The position numbers were made by a program, and so were the translations under genes. From an uncultured Pedobacter sp. (GTDB lineage Bacteria > Bacteroidota > Bacteroidia > Sphingobacteriales > Sphingobacteriaceae), in contig CALLKE010000031.1 of assembly GCA_938008555.1 (NCBI GenBank), positions 1 through 46,776 of the forward strand: a stretch of 46,776 bases of DNA, written 5' to 3'. Below, in pieces: positions 33,101 to 42,777 of the stretch. The notes under the pieces are model-generated. The model was not told the origin of the DNA. It ran no database searches and saw nothing but the letters and a program-made list of their open reading frames with translations. The first letter of the stretch is position 1; every line of letters starts with the position of its first letter.

Positions 33101-35810
33101 TCTGCAGAGTGGTCACGTAACAGGTAAAACAGTATATGTTGATTCTCCAGGTTGGGCAGAACGAGAGTTACAAAGTAATCCAACAGAGGCCTCCATGCTT
33201 GCCTTTACTGCCAATAAAGAAAGGTACAAAGTAGGTGAAGAGGTTACTTTAACCATACCGAGTAGTCAGGATGGACATGGGCTAATCAGTATAGAGAATG
33301 GTACCAACGTACTAAAAGCATGGTGGATAAAAACAGAAAAGGGGCAAACTAAGTGCACATTTAGGGTAGAACCAGTAATGGCTCCCAATGTGTTTGTAAA
33401 TATTACCCTGTTACAGCCCCATGCACAAACAGCGAATGACTTACCGATTCGCATGTATGGTGTCATTCCAATTTTGGTAGAAGACCCTCAAACCATTTTG
33501 AAACCTGTTATATCGATGGCCAATGTCATCAGACCTGAAGCCAATACATCAATGACCATTAGCGAACAGTCAGGCAAGGCTATGACCTACAATATTGCAC
33601 TCGTAGATGAAGGCCTATTAGATTTAACACGATTTAAAACACCAGATCCGCACAGCAGTTTTTATGCACGCGAAACGCTAGGTGTAAAAACATGGGATTT
33701 ATTTGACTATGTCATTGGTGCTTGGGGAGGGGATCTCGAACGTATACTCAGTATCGGAGGTGATGCCAATATCAATCGGAATATCAATCCAGCCAAAGCA
33801 AATCGTTTCAAACCCATTGTAAAATTTATGGGGCCATTTTATATCCGTAAAGGAGAAAAAAAGACTCACCAGTTGAAGCTCCCCCCATACATTGGTTCTT
33901 TGCGTGCAATGGTTGTTGCCGGGCAAGATGGCGCATATGGCTCTGCTGAAAAAACAGTGGCCGTTAAGAAACCCCTGATGATTTTGGCAACACTACCTCG
34001 CATGGTTGGGCCTGGCGAAAGTTTTAGATTACCTGTCACGCTTTTTGCTACCGAAAAAAATATCCAAAATGTAACACTGGAGATACAGGCTAACAACTTA
34101 TTGACGGTATCCAATGCCAAACAGATAGTCAGCTTTCCTCAGCCCGGAGAGAAGATGGTTTATGCTGATGTAAAAGTCAAAGAAGGATTAGGTGTCGCCA
34201 AAGTAAAAATCATTGCACGAAGTGGTCAGGAAAGGGCAGAATATGAGGTAGCGCTAGATGTTCGGAACCCGAATCCATACATTACCTCGGTGAGTGGAGC
34301 TGAATTAGCAAAAGGCAAAAATTGGGCGAGTACCATCACTCCTCTCGGAGCCTCTGGAACTAGCTCAGGAGTAATTGAATTATCCTCTATCCCTGGAATT
34401 AATCTGACCAAGCGTCTCAACTATCTGATACAATATCCCAATGGTTGTGTGGAACAAGTTACCTCGTCCGTTTTTCCCCAGTTGGTATTGAATCAACTAA
34501 CCGATCTAATGGAGGGACAAAAAGCAGCTGTTGAACGAAATATTAAAATAGGTATTAATCGCCTCAAAGGCTTTCAAACGTTAGATGGAGGATTGGCTTA
34601 TTGGCCAGGTGAAAAAGATGCGGATGAATGGGGAACCAATTATGCAGGTCATTTTATGTTGGAAGCCCAAGCCAGAGGGTACAGTCTCCCCGTTGCATTT
34701 TTAGATCAATGGAAGCGTTATCAACGAAATAAAGCCATTACTTGGGCACCTAAGAGTACTAACTTTTATGGAAGTGATTTGAGTCAAGCTTATCGTCTTT
34801 ATCTATTGGCATTGGCCAAATCACCGGAAGTTGGTGCGATGAACCGCCTGAAAGAATTTCAATATTTATCCAAAGAAGCTAAATGGCGACTCGCTGCTGC
34901 ATATCAACTGATTGGTCAGACAGAAACTGCCAGTCGAATGACGAAAGGTTTAGATTACCAAGTAAAGCCAAATAAACAGTTTAGTGGAACATTTGGATCT
35001 GATTTGCGCGATCAGGCGATGATATTGGAAACGTTAACAGAGCTGGGACGAAAAGCAGATGCATCAAAACTAATCACCTCAGTTGCTTCAAAGTTTGGTA
35101 CTGATGAGTGGTATAGCACACAAACAACCGCGTATACATTGATAGCTATTGCAAAGTATGTGGGCCAGAATAAGTCGGGAGCTAAAATGAATTATACCTA
35201 TACCCTCAATGGTGTTAAAAAGACAATCAATTCATCTTCCATACTCAGTCAAATACAGCTCAATGTCAATCTCCCCCAAGGGTCGTTTTCTGTCACGAAT
35301 CAAGGAGATAATCAATTATATGTACGATTAATACGGCAAGGGCAAGCACCATCGGGCACTAATCCACCCATTCAGCATAACTCGGATGTTCTTTCCATGA
35401 ATGTTGTTTACAAAACATTAAAAGGAAAAATACTTGATCCCAGCAAGCTCACTCAAGGAACCGATTTCATTGCCGAGGTAAGCCTAAATAACCCTGGACG
35501 ACGAGGTGATTATGAACAAATGGCATTAACACAAATTTTTCCATCTGGCTGGGAGATTATCAATACACGCCTCCATGACAATGATGGTGTGCTAGTTTCT
35601 TCGCCATACACCTACAAAGATATTCGCGACGATCGGGTGCTAACCTATTTTAAGTTGAACAAACGTGAAACACACACCTATCAGGTACTATTGAACGCAT
35701 CCTACTTAGGACGTTATTATTTACCAACGATGAGCTGCGAAGCGATGTATGATCATGCTATTCAGCATTTAGTGCCCGGAAAATGGGTAGAGGTTGTGGA
35801 GCAGAAATAG
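30195..35810 (+). CDS. Bacterial alpha-2-macroglobulin with thioester motif
   Basis: The 1871-aa protein has a membrane anchor (about 12-36) and no lipobox. A row of MG-type beta domains fills about 50-1200, including the region around GVKGFLYGDRGVWRPGDSLFVGF. The bait/MG7 region and FKPIVKFMGPFYIRKGEKKTHQ precede the thioester domain. There the motif GCVEQ at 1417-1421 (Cys1418, Gln1421) can form the internal thioester that traps proteases, and an alpha-helical toroid follows. Family knowledge: bacterial versions guard the periplasm against foreign proteases and pair with PBP1C for repair. Here pbpC follows on the same strand. An Asp/Asn/Tyr-rich insertion lies at about 470-520. Confidence 0.93.
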   Translation: MLNSTFLKNKTILLSTLGAILSIAVTGILILWLLSNSKHKEINPAYSKYIEAYTSGMISKRGTIRIQLANHITALHNANDLEGKELFSFNPSIKGKAYWIDARTIEFRPDELLSPGKVYDVAFKLGKLIQVPSEFETFEFQFQVVKPSLKFEQDGLKSFNSSSLNRMKLSGTLLFSDSEDPIRIEKLLSIECDGQALPIHWLHNPSENNARFNVDSILLSKKAQKLTMKWDGQTIGSTLKGTEIVEVPALGDFKVLNIKAIQEPEQYIRVQFSNPISVAQDLNGLIDVNNISNLRYTIDGSEVKIYSPDRLAGNYSVIVHEGVENIISQKITKAVSANVNFENHLPHVTIPGKGIILPGSGKLTFPFEAINLNAVDVTIIKIYENNIPQYLQINDIGDGQNDLRRVAKPVVVKTIRLDTDKTLDLKRKNRFSLDIDKLLKAEPGAVYRITIGFRKSYSIFSCNGNKVEMSSQGSDENDDNDSHYRWMEKIDEDDEFWSRYNNYYPSDYNWNDKDNPCSSSYYTNEHWVVRNVLASNIGLVAKRGDNNSMLIAATDILTTNPMSGVTLKLLDYQQQVLQTINTNSDGLASLDLKRKPYLLIASKGTQRGYLKLDDGTSLPLSRFNVSGDIVQKGVKGFLYGDRGVWRPGDSLFVGFIIENKDKKIPNDDPATLELYTPQGQLNKRIIQTKSLNGFYAFRLATEKGAPTGNWQAKVKVSGAIFQKAIKIETIMPNRLKINLDFEGKKELIKGEATKGILSTKWLFGATAQNLRAKVDASIISGQTSFDKFPKYTFDDPASTFAAETMNIFDGRLDATGRADIHVNIHTSANAPGILRANLSTKVFEPGGNFSIDNFSIPYHMYTSYTGIRLPEGDKLSGMLFTDRDHLVNIANVNTNGQPTTGQRKVQVEFYKMEWRWWWDQGEENLSNFTQNRYNQLLKKEIVTLNNGLGKWVLRINQPDWGRYLIRVKDLQSGHVTGKTVYVDSPGWAERELQSNPTEASMLAFTANKERYKVGEEVTLTIPSSQDGHGLISIENGTNVLKAWWIKTEKGQTKCTFRVEPVMAPNVFVNITLLQPHAQTANDLPIRMYGVIPILVEDPQTILKPVISMANVIRPEANTSMTISEQSGKAMTYNIALVDEGLLDLTRFKTPDPHSSFYARETLGVKTWDLFDYVIGAWGGDLERILSIGGDANINRNINPAKANRFKPIVKFMGPFYIRKGEKKTHQLKLPPYIGSLRAMVVAGQDGAYGSAEKTVAVKKPLMILATLPRMVGPGESFRLPVTLFATEKNIQNVTLEIQANNLLTVSNAKQIVSFPQPGEKMVYADVKVKEGLGVAKVKIIARSGQERAEYEVALDVRNPNPYITSVSGAELAKGKNWASTITPLGASGTSSGVIELSSIPGINLTKRLNYLIQYPNGCVEQVTSSVFPQLVLNQLTDLMEGQKAAVERNIKIGINRLKGFQTLDGGLAYWPGEKDADEWGTNYAGHFMLEAQARGYSLPVAFLDQWKRYQRNKAITWAPKSTNFYGSDLSQAYRLYLLALAKSPEVGAMNRLKEFQYLSKEAKWRLAAAYQLIGQTETASRMTKGLDYQVKPNKQFSGTFGSDLRDQAMILETLTELGRKADASKLITSVASKFGTDEWYSTQTTAYTLIAIAKYVGQNKSGAKMNYTYTLNGVKKTINSSSILSQIQLNVNLPQGSFSVTNQGDNQLYVRLIRQGQAPSGTNPPIQHNSDVLSMNVVYKTLKGKILDPSKLTQGTDFIAEVSLNNPGRRGDYEQMALTQIFPSGWEIINTRLHDNDGVLVSSPYTYKDIRDDRVLTYFKLNKRETHTYQVLLNASYLGRYYLPTMSCEAMYDHAIQHLVPGKWVEVVEQK

Positions 35811-35913
35811 CGACTAGGCTTCCTCTCCAAAATAATTTTAACAAACTCACTTATTTGTGCTTCATTTTTGTAACCGTAAACAAAATCTTGGGATTAAGGT
35901 TTCTCTTTTAAGA

Positions 35914-38301
35914 ATGAGGAATAAGCTGACGAGACCTCCTATTCTAGTTGTCTTTGGCCTATTCCTCTTTATATCGATAAAATTTTGGTTTTCTCTACCC
36001 AAGCCACTCTTTCGTGCACAGACTTCATATGTTATTGAAGATGAAAAAGGGATATTACTCGGTGCATCAATTGCAAAAGATGGTCAATGGCGCTTCCCGA
36101 TAAGCACAGAAGCGCCAGAGAAATTCGCACAATGTATCATCACTTTTGAGGATAAACGATTTTATTATCATCCAGGATTTGATCCTTTAGCTATACTAAG
36201 AGCCGTCAAACAAAACTTAAAAAGGGGGCAAATAGTTAGTGGAGGAAGTACTATTTCCATGCAAGTGATCCGGCTGAGCAGTAAGCAACCGAGAACTGTC
36301 TGGCAAAAACTAAAAGAAGTGATTTTAGCAGTGCGTCTAGAATTGTCCTACTCCAAAAAAGACATTTTAGCTTTATACGCAAGCAATGCACCATTTGGGA
36401 CCAATATCGTGGGTTTAGAGGCTGCCTCTTGGCGGTACTTTGGTCGTAGCCCCGAACAATTATCCTGGGGCGAAATGGCTACACTTGCCATCTTGCCAAA
36501 TGCTCCATCATTAGTTCATCCCGGAAAGAATCGCGAGAAATTAATCAAAAAGCGAAATCAATTACTGGATAAACTAGTTATTGAAAACAAGATAGATGCA
36601 TCTACAGCCAAACTGGCCAAATTAGAATCTATCCCAGACAAGCCACTTCCACTACCTCAAGTAGCTCCCCATTTGCTCGAACGATTTAAAATTGATTTTA
36701 CACAGATGGGACTAAATACGACACGTGTTAAAACAAGCATTCAGTATGACCTGCAAAAAAATGTCAACTCAATTCTCCAACGTTATCACCAACAATTTAA
36801 ATCGAACGATATTCATAATGCAGCAGCCCTCGTCCTACATGTAGAAACAGGAAATGTACTCGCCTATGTGGGGAATGTCAGTGATCCAGGAAATCCAGAA
36901 ACAGAGGGACAGGTAGATATGATACCTGCCCAGCGAAGCCCAGGAAGCACTCTCAAGCCCATCCTATATGCCAGTATGCTTTCAGATGGATTATGCTTAC
37001 CCAATAGTTTAATAGCCGACATACCTACGCAAATAGGGGGCTATACGCCACAAAATTTTGATTTAGGATATGATGGTGCAATTCCAGCCTCTAAAGCACT
37101 TTATCGTTCACTAAATATTCCTGCTGTCAAAATGCTACAACAATATAAGTACGAGCGTTTCCATCAGCAGTTACAAAATATAGGGATCACCACACTGAAA
37201 AAACCTGCCGACTTTTATGGATTATCACTCATCTTAGGTGGATGCGAGACGTCTATATGGGATCTCAGTGGGGTATATGCCAGCATGGCTCGAACGTTGA
37301 ATCACTACCATCGTTATAAAAGGAATTATAATGTGGCAGATTATCATCCTCCCAACTATGTAAAAAAACCCATTCGGGATGAAGATGTCAATCTGCAGCG
37401 AGCAACATGGATCGATTATGGCTCCTTATGGTTTACGTTCCAAGCTATGCAAGAAGTTATGCGTCCGGGTGAAGAATTACTTTGGGAGCAATTTGCATCA
37501 TCCCAAAAAATAGCTTGGAAAACAGGTACTAGTTTTGGATTTCGCGACGGGTGGGCTATCGGATTAACTCCCCAATATGTCGTTTGTATATGGGTTGGGA
37601 ATGCCGACGGTGAAGGCAGACCCGGCTTGGTCGGAATAGAAACAGCTGCCCCTATTCTCTTTGATATTTTTGATCTACTACCACCTGGGAAATGGTTTGA
37701 TGCGCCTTACGCTAACTTGATTACAAGCTCCATCTGCCGTCAAAGTGGATTTAAAGCAAGCCCTATCTGCCCTGAGAAAGATACACTGTATATTCCAGTG
37801 GGTGGTTTCAGATCTGGTGCTTGCCCATATCACCAATTAATCCACCTAAACAAATCACAAACCTATCAAGTAACGTCAGATTGCGAATCGCCTGACAATA
37901 TGATTCACCAACCTTGGTTTATTCTGCCCCCTGCCATGGAGTATTATTACAAAACACGTCATAGAGGTTATAAAATACTGCCTCCATTCAATCCAGCATG
38001 CATGAATGATCGAGAAGCCCATCAGCAAATGGAACTCATCTATCCTAGAAATAATGCGAAGGTGTATATACCTGTTGAGATTGATGGTAAACCTGGGAAA
38101 GTCATTTTTAATGCTGCTCATCACGATCCAAAGGCAATCTTATTTTGGCATTTGGATGATGCATTTATGGGCAGAACATCTGATTTTCATCAATTAGCAC
38201 TGCATCCATCTCCAGGCAAACACACACTTACTTTAGTCGATGATAAAGGCAACAGGCTCACACAAGTTTTCGAAGTATTGGATAAGAATAAAGGCAGATG
38301 A
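35914..38301 (+). CDS. pbpC: Penicillin-binding protein 1C
   Basis: The 795-aa bifunctional peptidoglycan synthase has a membrane anchor (about 9-26), then a GT51 glycosyltransferase with the catalytic glutamate in TFEDKRF (Glu79), GGSTISMQ and RKNQLLD-like elements. A transpeptidase follows with SPGSTLKP (Ser345, Lys348), SLNIPA and KTGTSFGFRDG. A C-terminal PBP1C domain ends the protein (about 700-790). I chose the ATG at 35914 because the upstream GTG at 35857 adds 19 residues before the anchor with no family match. It forms the well-known A2M-PBP1C pair with the gene before it. Confidence 0.93.
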   Translation: MRNKLTRPPILVVFGLFLFISIKFWFSLPKPLFRAQTSYVIEDEKGILLGASIAKDGQWRFPISTEAPEKFAQCIITFEDKRFYYHPGFDPLAILRAVKQNLKRGQIVSGGSTISMQVIRLSSKQPRTVWQKLKEVILAVRLELSYSKKDILALYASNAPFGTNIVGLEAASWRYFGRSPEQLSWGEMATLAILPNAPSLVHPGKNREKLIKKRNQLLDKLVIENKIDASTAKLAKLESIPDKPLPLPQVAPHLLERFKIDFTQMGLNTTRVKTSIQYDLQKNVNSILQRYHQQFKSNDIHNAAALVLHVETGNVLAYVGNVSDPGNPETEGQVDMIPAQRSPGSTLKPILYASMLSDGLCLPNSLIADIPTQIGGYTPQNFDLGYDGAIPASKALYRSLNIPAVKMLQQYKYERFHQQLQNIGITTLKKPADFYGLSLILGGCETSIWDLSGVYASMARTLNHYHRYKRNYNVADYHPPNYVKKPIRDEDVNLQRATWIDYGSLWFTFQAMQEVMRPGEELLWEQFASSQKIAWKTGTSFGFRDGWAIGLTPQYVVCIWVGNADGEGRPGLVGIETAAPILFDIFDLLPPGKWFDAPYANLITSSICRQSGFKASPICPEKDTLYIPVGGFRSGACPYHQLIHLNKSQTYQVTSDCESPDNMIHQPWFILPPAMEYYYKTRHRGYKILPPFNPACMNDREAHQQMELIYPRNNAKVYIPVEIDGKPGKVIFNAAHHDPKAILFWHLDDAFMGRTSDFHQLALHPSPGKHTLTLVDDKGNRLTQVFEVLDKNKGR

Positions 38302-38346
38302 CGGTATACACGAGTGAATTCATTTTCCTAAAAACGCCAAAGGATT

Positions 38347-38847
38347 TTATTCAAAAACAATCATTACTTGATTCTTTTCAACCTTATCATCTGGCTTCAC
38401 TTTTAGCGATTTTATTTTTAAATCAGCAGGTGCTTTGATGCTATTTTCCATTTTCATGGCCTCAAGTAATAACAAGTTATCCCCTTTTTTTACCTGTGCT
38501 CCTTCAGTGCAGAATACTTTTAAAACCAAACCAGGCATCGGTGCTTTTAGATCCGAAACCTTTAAAGCGTTCAAATTATCAAAACCTAGCTCCTGCAAGA
38601 GGACATCAAATGAGTCTTCAATAGATAAACTGTATTTATTCGTGTTTACTTTGATTATACACGTTTTATCTGCCCTATTGACTTCAATAACTTTTACTCG
38701 GTAGGACTTATTATTATGCAATAAATGAAATGTATGCTCATCAATTTGACATGTATCAACGACCACTCTCTCTGAGTTTACACACACAATGTTGCCTCGT
38801 TTTTCGGTTTCAAACGAATAGCAGTTATTCACTTTTATCTTAAACAT
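38347..38847 (-). CDS. Biotin carboxyl carrier domain protein
   Basis: The 166-aa protein ends in a biotinyl/lipoyl domain (about 98-166) with the biotin motif EAMKMEN (Lys132), 34 residues before the C-terminus, the standard distance. APMPGLV at 102-108 is the usual partner motif. The N-terminal part (1-95) resembles the linker found before the carrier domain in propionyl-, acetyl- or pyruvate-type carboxylases. No biotin carboxylase or carboxyltransferase gene is in the window, so its enzyme is unknown. It is last in the minus-strand group that starts with the acylase. Confidence 0.88.
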   Translation of the reverse strand: MFKIKVNNCYSFETEKRGNIVCVNSERVVVDTCQIDEHTFHLLHNNKSYRVKVIEVNRADKTCIIKVNTNKYSLSIEDSFDVLLQELGFDNLNALKVSDLKAPMPGLVLKVFCTEGAQVKKGDNLLLLEAMKMENSIKAPADLKIKSLKVKPDDKVEKNQVMIVFE

Positions 38848-38908
38848 AAACCTGCTTTTTTAATACATAGAGGGCCCGAAGTCGAAGCATTTTGTGTCTG
38901 ATAAATGA

Positions 38909-39895
38909 TTACTGAACCAATAAATTACATCCTCTAATATCACTATTGTCAAAACGGCCTAACACTTCAAAATGACTATCAGCATATACCTTGCCTAAGT
39001 CTTGAGTCGCAATAAATGAACAAGAATAAATATTCGCTAAATCAACAACATTAATACCTCCTGTTTGTCCTTTAGCTAGCATATTAAGTGGATCATTCGG
39101 ATCACGTATGTAAACGCGCATCCAAGGTGGGCAACCAAACAAGCCCCTTCCCTTGGAATATGCTTGCGAAAGCAACTCAGTCATTCCGTATTCTGAGTGA
39201 ATATTTTTAACTCCAAAACCTGCACAAAGTATTTGGTGTAGTTCTTCACGAACAATCTCTTTTCGTTTTCCTTTCATTCCTCCCGTTTCCATCACGATCA
39301 GTTCAGGAAACGCTAGTGTATGATTCTCCACAAAATCGAACAAGGCATAAGTTACGCCAATAAGTAACGTGGGGATTTTGCGCCTCTGCAGATCACTTAA
39401 TGTTTCATGTAACTCGGTATAATTATGCAAGAAATAGCCACTTTGTTTGTATCTGCTTTCGCGGATGAAAGCATCAATCATATAAATAAGTGATGAGCCT
39501 TCGCGCTCTAAATAGGAAGGAAGCAGCGCGAGAATGGCAAAATCCTGGATCTTACCATACGCTAGTTCAAAAGCATCTTTGAAGCTGCGCTCATAAATAG
39601 ATAAATCGGTAACGAAGTGTTTGCTTTGGGCTAAACCAGTGGTGCCCGAACTACTGAAGATGATCTGTTCCTGCACTTGTTTTGATACAATAGAATGGTT
39701 TTTAAAAAATTCTACCGGCAAAAAAGGTATTTCTTGAACGCTGAAAACCTGAGCTGGATCAATATTCAAGTTTTTTAAAAAATCAGCATAGATCTTACAA
39801 TTTCGAGCCTGGAATCGGAATACGTCCAATGCTAGCTGCTCAAATTCGTTCTCATTTTGGATAGAAAAAATAGAATCTATGCTGACCTTTTTCAC
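38909..39895 (-). CDS. LuxE-like acyl-protein synthetase / acyltransferase
   Basis: The 328-aa protein carries SSSGTTGLAQSKHF (81-94), the nucleotide-binding loop of adenylate-forming enzymes, and HSEYGMTELLSQAYS (about 235-250), which matches the second conserved block of LuxE. EIPFLPVEFFKNH (55-67) is also typical. LuxE activates fatty acids as acyl-AMP and takes the acyl group on a cysteine. In non-luminous Bacteroidota the natural role is unknown; coenzyme A-dependent or cell-wall acylation are possibilities. It lies 19 bp after the small membrane protein gene. Confidence 0.8.
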   Translation of the reverse strand: MKKVSIDSIFSIQNENEFEQLALDVFRFQARNCKIYADFLKNLNIDPAQVFSVQEIPFLPVEFFKNHSIVSKQVQEQIIFSSSGTTGLAQSKHFVTDLSIYERSFKDAFELAYGKIQDFAILALLPSYLEREGSSLIYMIDAFIRESRYKQSGYFLHNYTELHETLSDLQRRKIPTLLIGVTYALFDFVENHTLAFPELIVMETGGMKGKRKEIVREELHQILCAGFGVKNIHSEYGMTELLSQAYSKGRGLFGCPPWMRVYIRDPNDPLNMLAKGQTGGINVVDLANIYSCSFIATQDLGKVYADSHFEVLGRFDNSDIRGCNLLVQ

Positions 39896-39914
39896 AAATT
39901 AATCAAATACAAGA

Positions 39915-40268
39915 TTACCTCCGTTTGTTAAATATTTGTCGGCAATAAAATCCAGCCAGGCCAGAGAATCCAGCTGCTAAACCACCAATGAGACCTGTAC
40001 CTAGAAGTAAAATAGCCCAGTTGAAGTTTTGTTCTGGCAACATAAACATTTGTCCAACACGATTGGCCAGCAGATGGTTATTCGGAACAGAATGAATCAA
40101 TCCCATCAATACCCATAATATAAAAAGAGCCAAAAAGCTCGAGCCAAAAGCTTGAAGACCACTCTTTGCTACCCAAGAAGCAAATAAAAACGCGACAACT
40201 CCAACAATCCACCAAGGAAGGAAGAATTGTAAAATCAAACAGGTAATAATCACTAGAAGAAATAACAT
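39915..40268 (-). CDS. Small integral membrane protein
   Basis: The 117-aa protein has four hydrophobic segments (about 2-18, 19-33, 40-57 and 84-105) and ends in a basic CRQIFNKRR tail. LPWW (18-21) and GGLAAGFSGLAGF (94-106) stand out. I know no function for it. Its place between the acylase and LuxE-like genes, with gaps of 64 and 19 bp on the same strand, suggests co-transcription. Confidence 0.7.
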   Translation of the reverse strand: MLFLLVIITCLILQFFLPWWIVGVVAFLFASWVAKSGLQAFGSSFLALFILWVLMGLIHSVPNNHLLANRVGQMFMLPEQNFNWAILLLGTGLIGGLAAGFSGLAGFYCRQIFNKRR

Positions 40269-40332
40269 GATGTATATTTTAAATTAAAAACTTGTTTAAA
40301 TGAATTACGAAGTATTGTGAATAGCTCGAGCC

Positions 40333-42777
40333 TTACTCTTTACTCAGCTCCCATTTAGAGATGATCCGCTCAGATTTCTCATCTTTTGATTGTAGATAAA
40401 CCAGCTCATTTAATTTACCATTGCTCCAAGTATCGACCATATCATCATAGTAAAAGCTTCCTGGATTACCCGATTCACCACCAGGGAAAACACCGTACGC
40501 TTTTACTACTTTGCCCAATGCAACAATCATGCGCCATGATGGGCCATTCTTTTCACTTGTTGCATTGACCGAGCTCTTTGAGCCTCCGTTATTCAGAAAT
40601 TTGGATCCAAAACCAGTTATTTGTGCCAAATGAGGAACATGTGTATGTTTCACGTTTCCCCATTTCCAATCATCACTCATTGCTCCGTATTTGCGTTCCA
40701 AACTATCTATTGCGAATTTATAAGCAGCTCGAATAACGTCATCTCGTGTTTCTTTTTGAGATGTACGACTATTATCAAACCATTTAGAATTTGGCTCCTT
40801 CAGCAGAAGTTCAACCAATTTATCTCGTGATGGATAACGCATCAATATATTGGGATCATCAAATTTATCAGACCACGTTTTAACACCAATATCCTTTTGC
40901 CATATTTCAAAGATGCTAGCAGCAATTGCATCCGCATCAAAACACCTATTCCATTTACGAAGCAGCTCGATCCCCTTGCTTTCTGTGTCATTTAAAGTTT
41001 TGACATCCACAACGCTCAGCAGCGTTGGTAAAATATCTGCTGCCAGAAAACTATAGTTATCATTCTGCAAACTACGCAGGCTATCTACATTCGCATGTGT
41101 CATGACGGATAATCGTGTATTGATTCGATGCGCACGTTCGTAGGTAGCAAAGTCCCAATTGAGATAGTACGGATAGGTAGCATCCGTTGGCCGCTGATTA
41201 GCTGAACTTACAAAGTTCCGAGGAGGATTTTTTACCGTTGGATTTTGATCAGCAGGGATACGCCCATGCCAATCATTTGCAGGGTCACTACCATCTAATA
41301 AAAATTTACCTTGATCATTCCACTTTAGAGGCAGATATCCACTGGATGTAATGGCAATATCATTGTCGATACTGGCGAAGATAAAATTTTGTGCGGGTGC
41401 TGTATAATGAGATAATGCTTCACGATAGTCTGTATAATTTTTAGCACGATTGAGCATGTAAAATGTTCGTATATCATTAGATGGATCATGTGCAATCCAA
41501 CGTAATGCATGTCCAGCTGGTATATTATAGCATTTTGCAAGCTCTTTCGGTTTTTGACTATTCAAATAAACAATCGGGCCATGATGCGTGTAATAAACTG
41601 TATCTAGAATAGTCTTTCCTCCACGCACTGCAATCTCTTCGATACGAGGCTTAAGCGGGTTCCATTTGTTATTATACCAGTATTCTCGCTGGGAGTTATC
41701 CTTGAACTTAATTCGATACCAATCCATCACATTCGCACCCACATTGGTAACTCCCCAAGCTACATTTCTATTAAATCCAATGACAATACCTGGGGCACCT
41801 GGGATCGATACACCATATGCATTCACGTCATTTGATGCCATTTGAATTTGATACCAAATAGAGGGCAAGGTGAGATCCAGATGTGGATCATTTGCTAGCA
41901 TCGGATATCCACTAGCTGTTTTTGTGCCTGCTAATGCCCAATTATTACTTCCAATACCCTCTTCAATTTGTTTAGTAGGTTGATTACATACGCTTTTTCC
42001 AGAAGCAATAAGCGGCTGTTTAGGCGTTTCGAGAGCTTTAAAATTCCACTTAGTACCTTTTGGAATGATCGGATCTTCTCGGAACGGATAATCTGGAAAA
42101 AGCTCCTTCACCGCATCAGCTCCATATTTGCTCAGTGCATTACTCATATAAAATTGATCGGAATCTGCCGTCAATGTTGCCGACATTAGTTTGAGCAACA
42201 GAGCTGAATTAATGGGCTTCCAATCTTCAGGTTGATAGTCTAGAATTTTAAACTCGATGGGATAATCTTCTGGTTTTAGAGAGTGGATATATGCATTAAT
42301 GCCTGCTGTGTAAGCGTGCATGATTTCCTTAATTTCAGGATCTTTTTCCATCTCCAAGAGAGTATTTTCAGCTCCATAAACCATCCCCATTCTACGTTGA
42401 TAGCTATCAATATGAATAGCCTTTGGACCAATTACTTCCGACAAACGGCCACCAGCAAAACGAGTTTGAAAATCAAGTTGCCATAGTCGGTCTTTAGCCG
42501 TAATGTATCCTTGTGCATAATATAGGTCATGATTATTCTCCGCAAAAATATGAGGGATCATTTGCTCATCGAACTGGATCTCGACTTTTCCTCTCAGTTC
42601 ATCCAGCTGTAGCTTTTCCGTTCCAGGTCTCTTTTTACACTCTGCATTTTTCCAGAACCCATGAAATGGATCTAAGAATTTAGCAATTGGGGGCACACTG
42701 CCTAATTTTGTATTCAACAAGACGAATAGCGACAGGGCTAAAATGAGCGTGAAGATGGCTTTAAATATTGATTTCAT
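40333..42777 (-). CDS. Penicillin acylase-family (Ntn) hydrolase
   Basis: The 814-aa precursor has a signal peptide or anchor (1-22), the alpha-chain region (about 60-250), and the autocleavage site before the N-terminal nucleophile serine in IGSNNWAL (Ser277). The beta chain follows, with PMLANDPHLDL, SIPGAPGIVIGFNRNVAWGVTNVG and, further on, KFLNNGGSKSSVNATSEKNG. The family cleaves amide bonds of acylated compounds (penicillins, acyl-homoserine lactones, lipopeptides) in the periplasm; the substrate here cannot be told. All key residues are present, so it should mature normally. It heads a minus-strand group with a membrane protein, a LuxE-like protein and a biotin carrier. Confidence 0.92.
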   Translation of the reverse strand: MKSIFKAIFTLILALSLFVLLNTKLGSVPPIAKFLDPFHGFWKNAECKKRPGTEKLQLDELRGKVEIQFDEQMIPHIFAENNHDLYYAQGYITAKDRLWQLDFQTRFAGGRLSEVIGPKAIHIDSYQRRMGMVYGAENTLLEMEKDPEIKEIMHAYTAGINAYIHSLKPEDYPIEFKILDYQPEDWKPINSALLLKLMSATLTADSDQFYMSNALSKYGADAVKELFPDYPFREDPIIPKGTKWNFKALETPKQPLIASGKSVCNQPTKQIEEGIGSNNWALAGTKTASGYPMLANDPHLDLTLPSIWYQIQMASNDVNAYGVSIPGAPGIVIGFNRNVAWGVTNVGANVMDWYRIKFKDNSQREYWYNNKWNPLKPRIEEIAVRGGKTILDTVYYTHHGPIVYLNSQKPKELAKCYNIPAGHALRWIAHDPSNDIRTFYMLNRAKNYTDYREALSHYTAPAQNFIFASIDNDIAITSSGYLPLKWNDQGKFLLDGSDPANDWHGRIPADQNPTVKNPPRNFVSSANQRPTDATYPYYLNWDFATYERAHRINTRLSVMTHANVDSLRSLQNDNYSFLAADILPTLLSVVDVKTLNDTESKGIELLRKWNRCFDADAIAASIFEIWQKDIGVKTWSDKFDDPNILMRYPSRDKLVELLLKEPNSKWFDNSRTSQKETRDDVIRAAYKFAIDSLERKYGAMSDDWKWGNVKHTHVPHLAQITGFGSKFLNNGGSKSSVNATSEKNGPSWRMIVALGKVVKAYGVFPGGESGNPGSFYYDDMVDTWSNGKLNELVYLQSKDEKSERIISKWELSKE

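Noticed and set aside
40647..40662. parS-like sequence (TGTTTCACGT followed by TTCC) within the acylase gene
   Set aside because: Only the left ten bases match the usual parS; the right half is not complementary, so ParB binding is unlikely.
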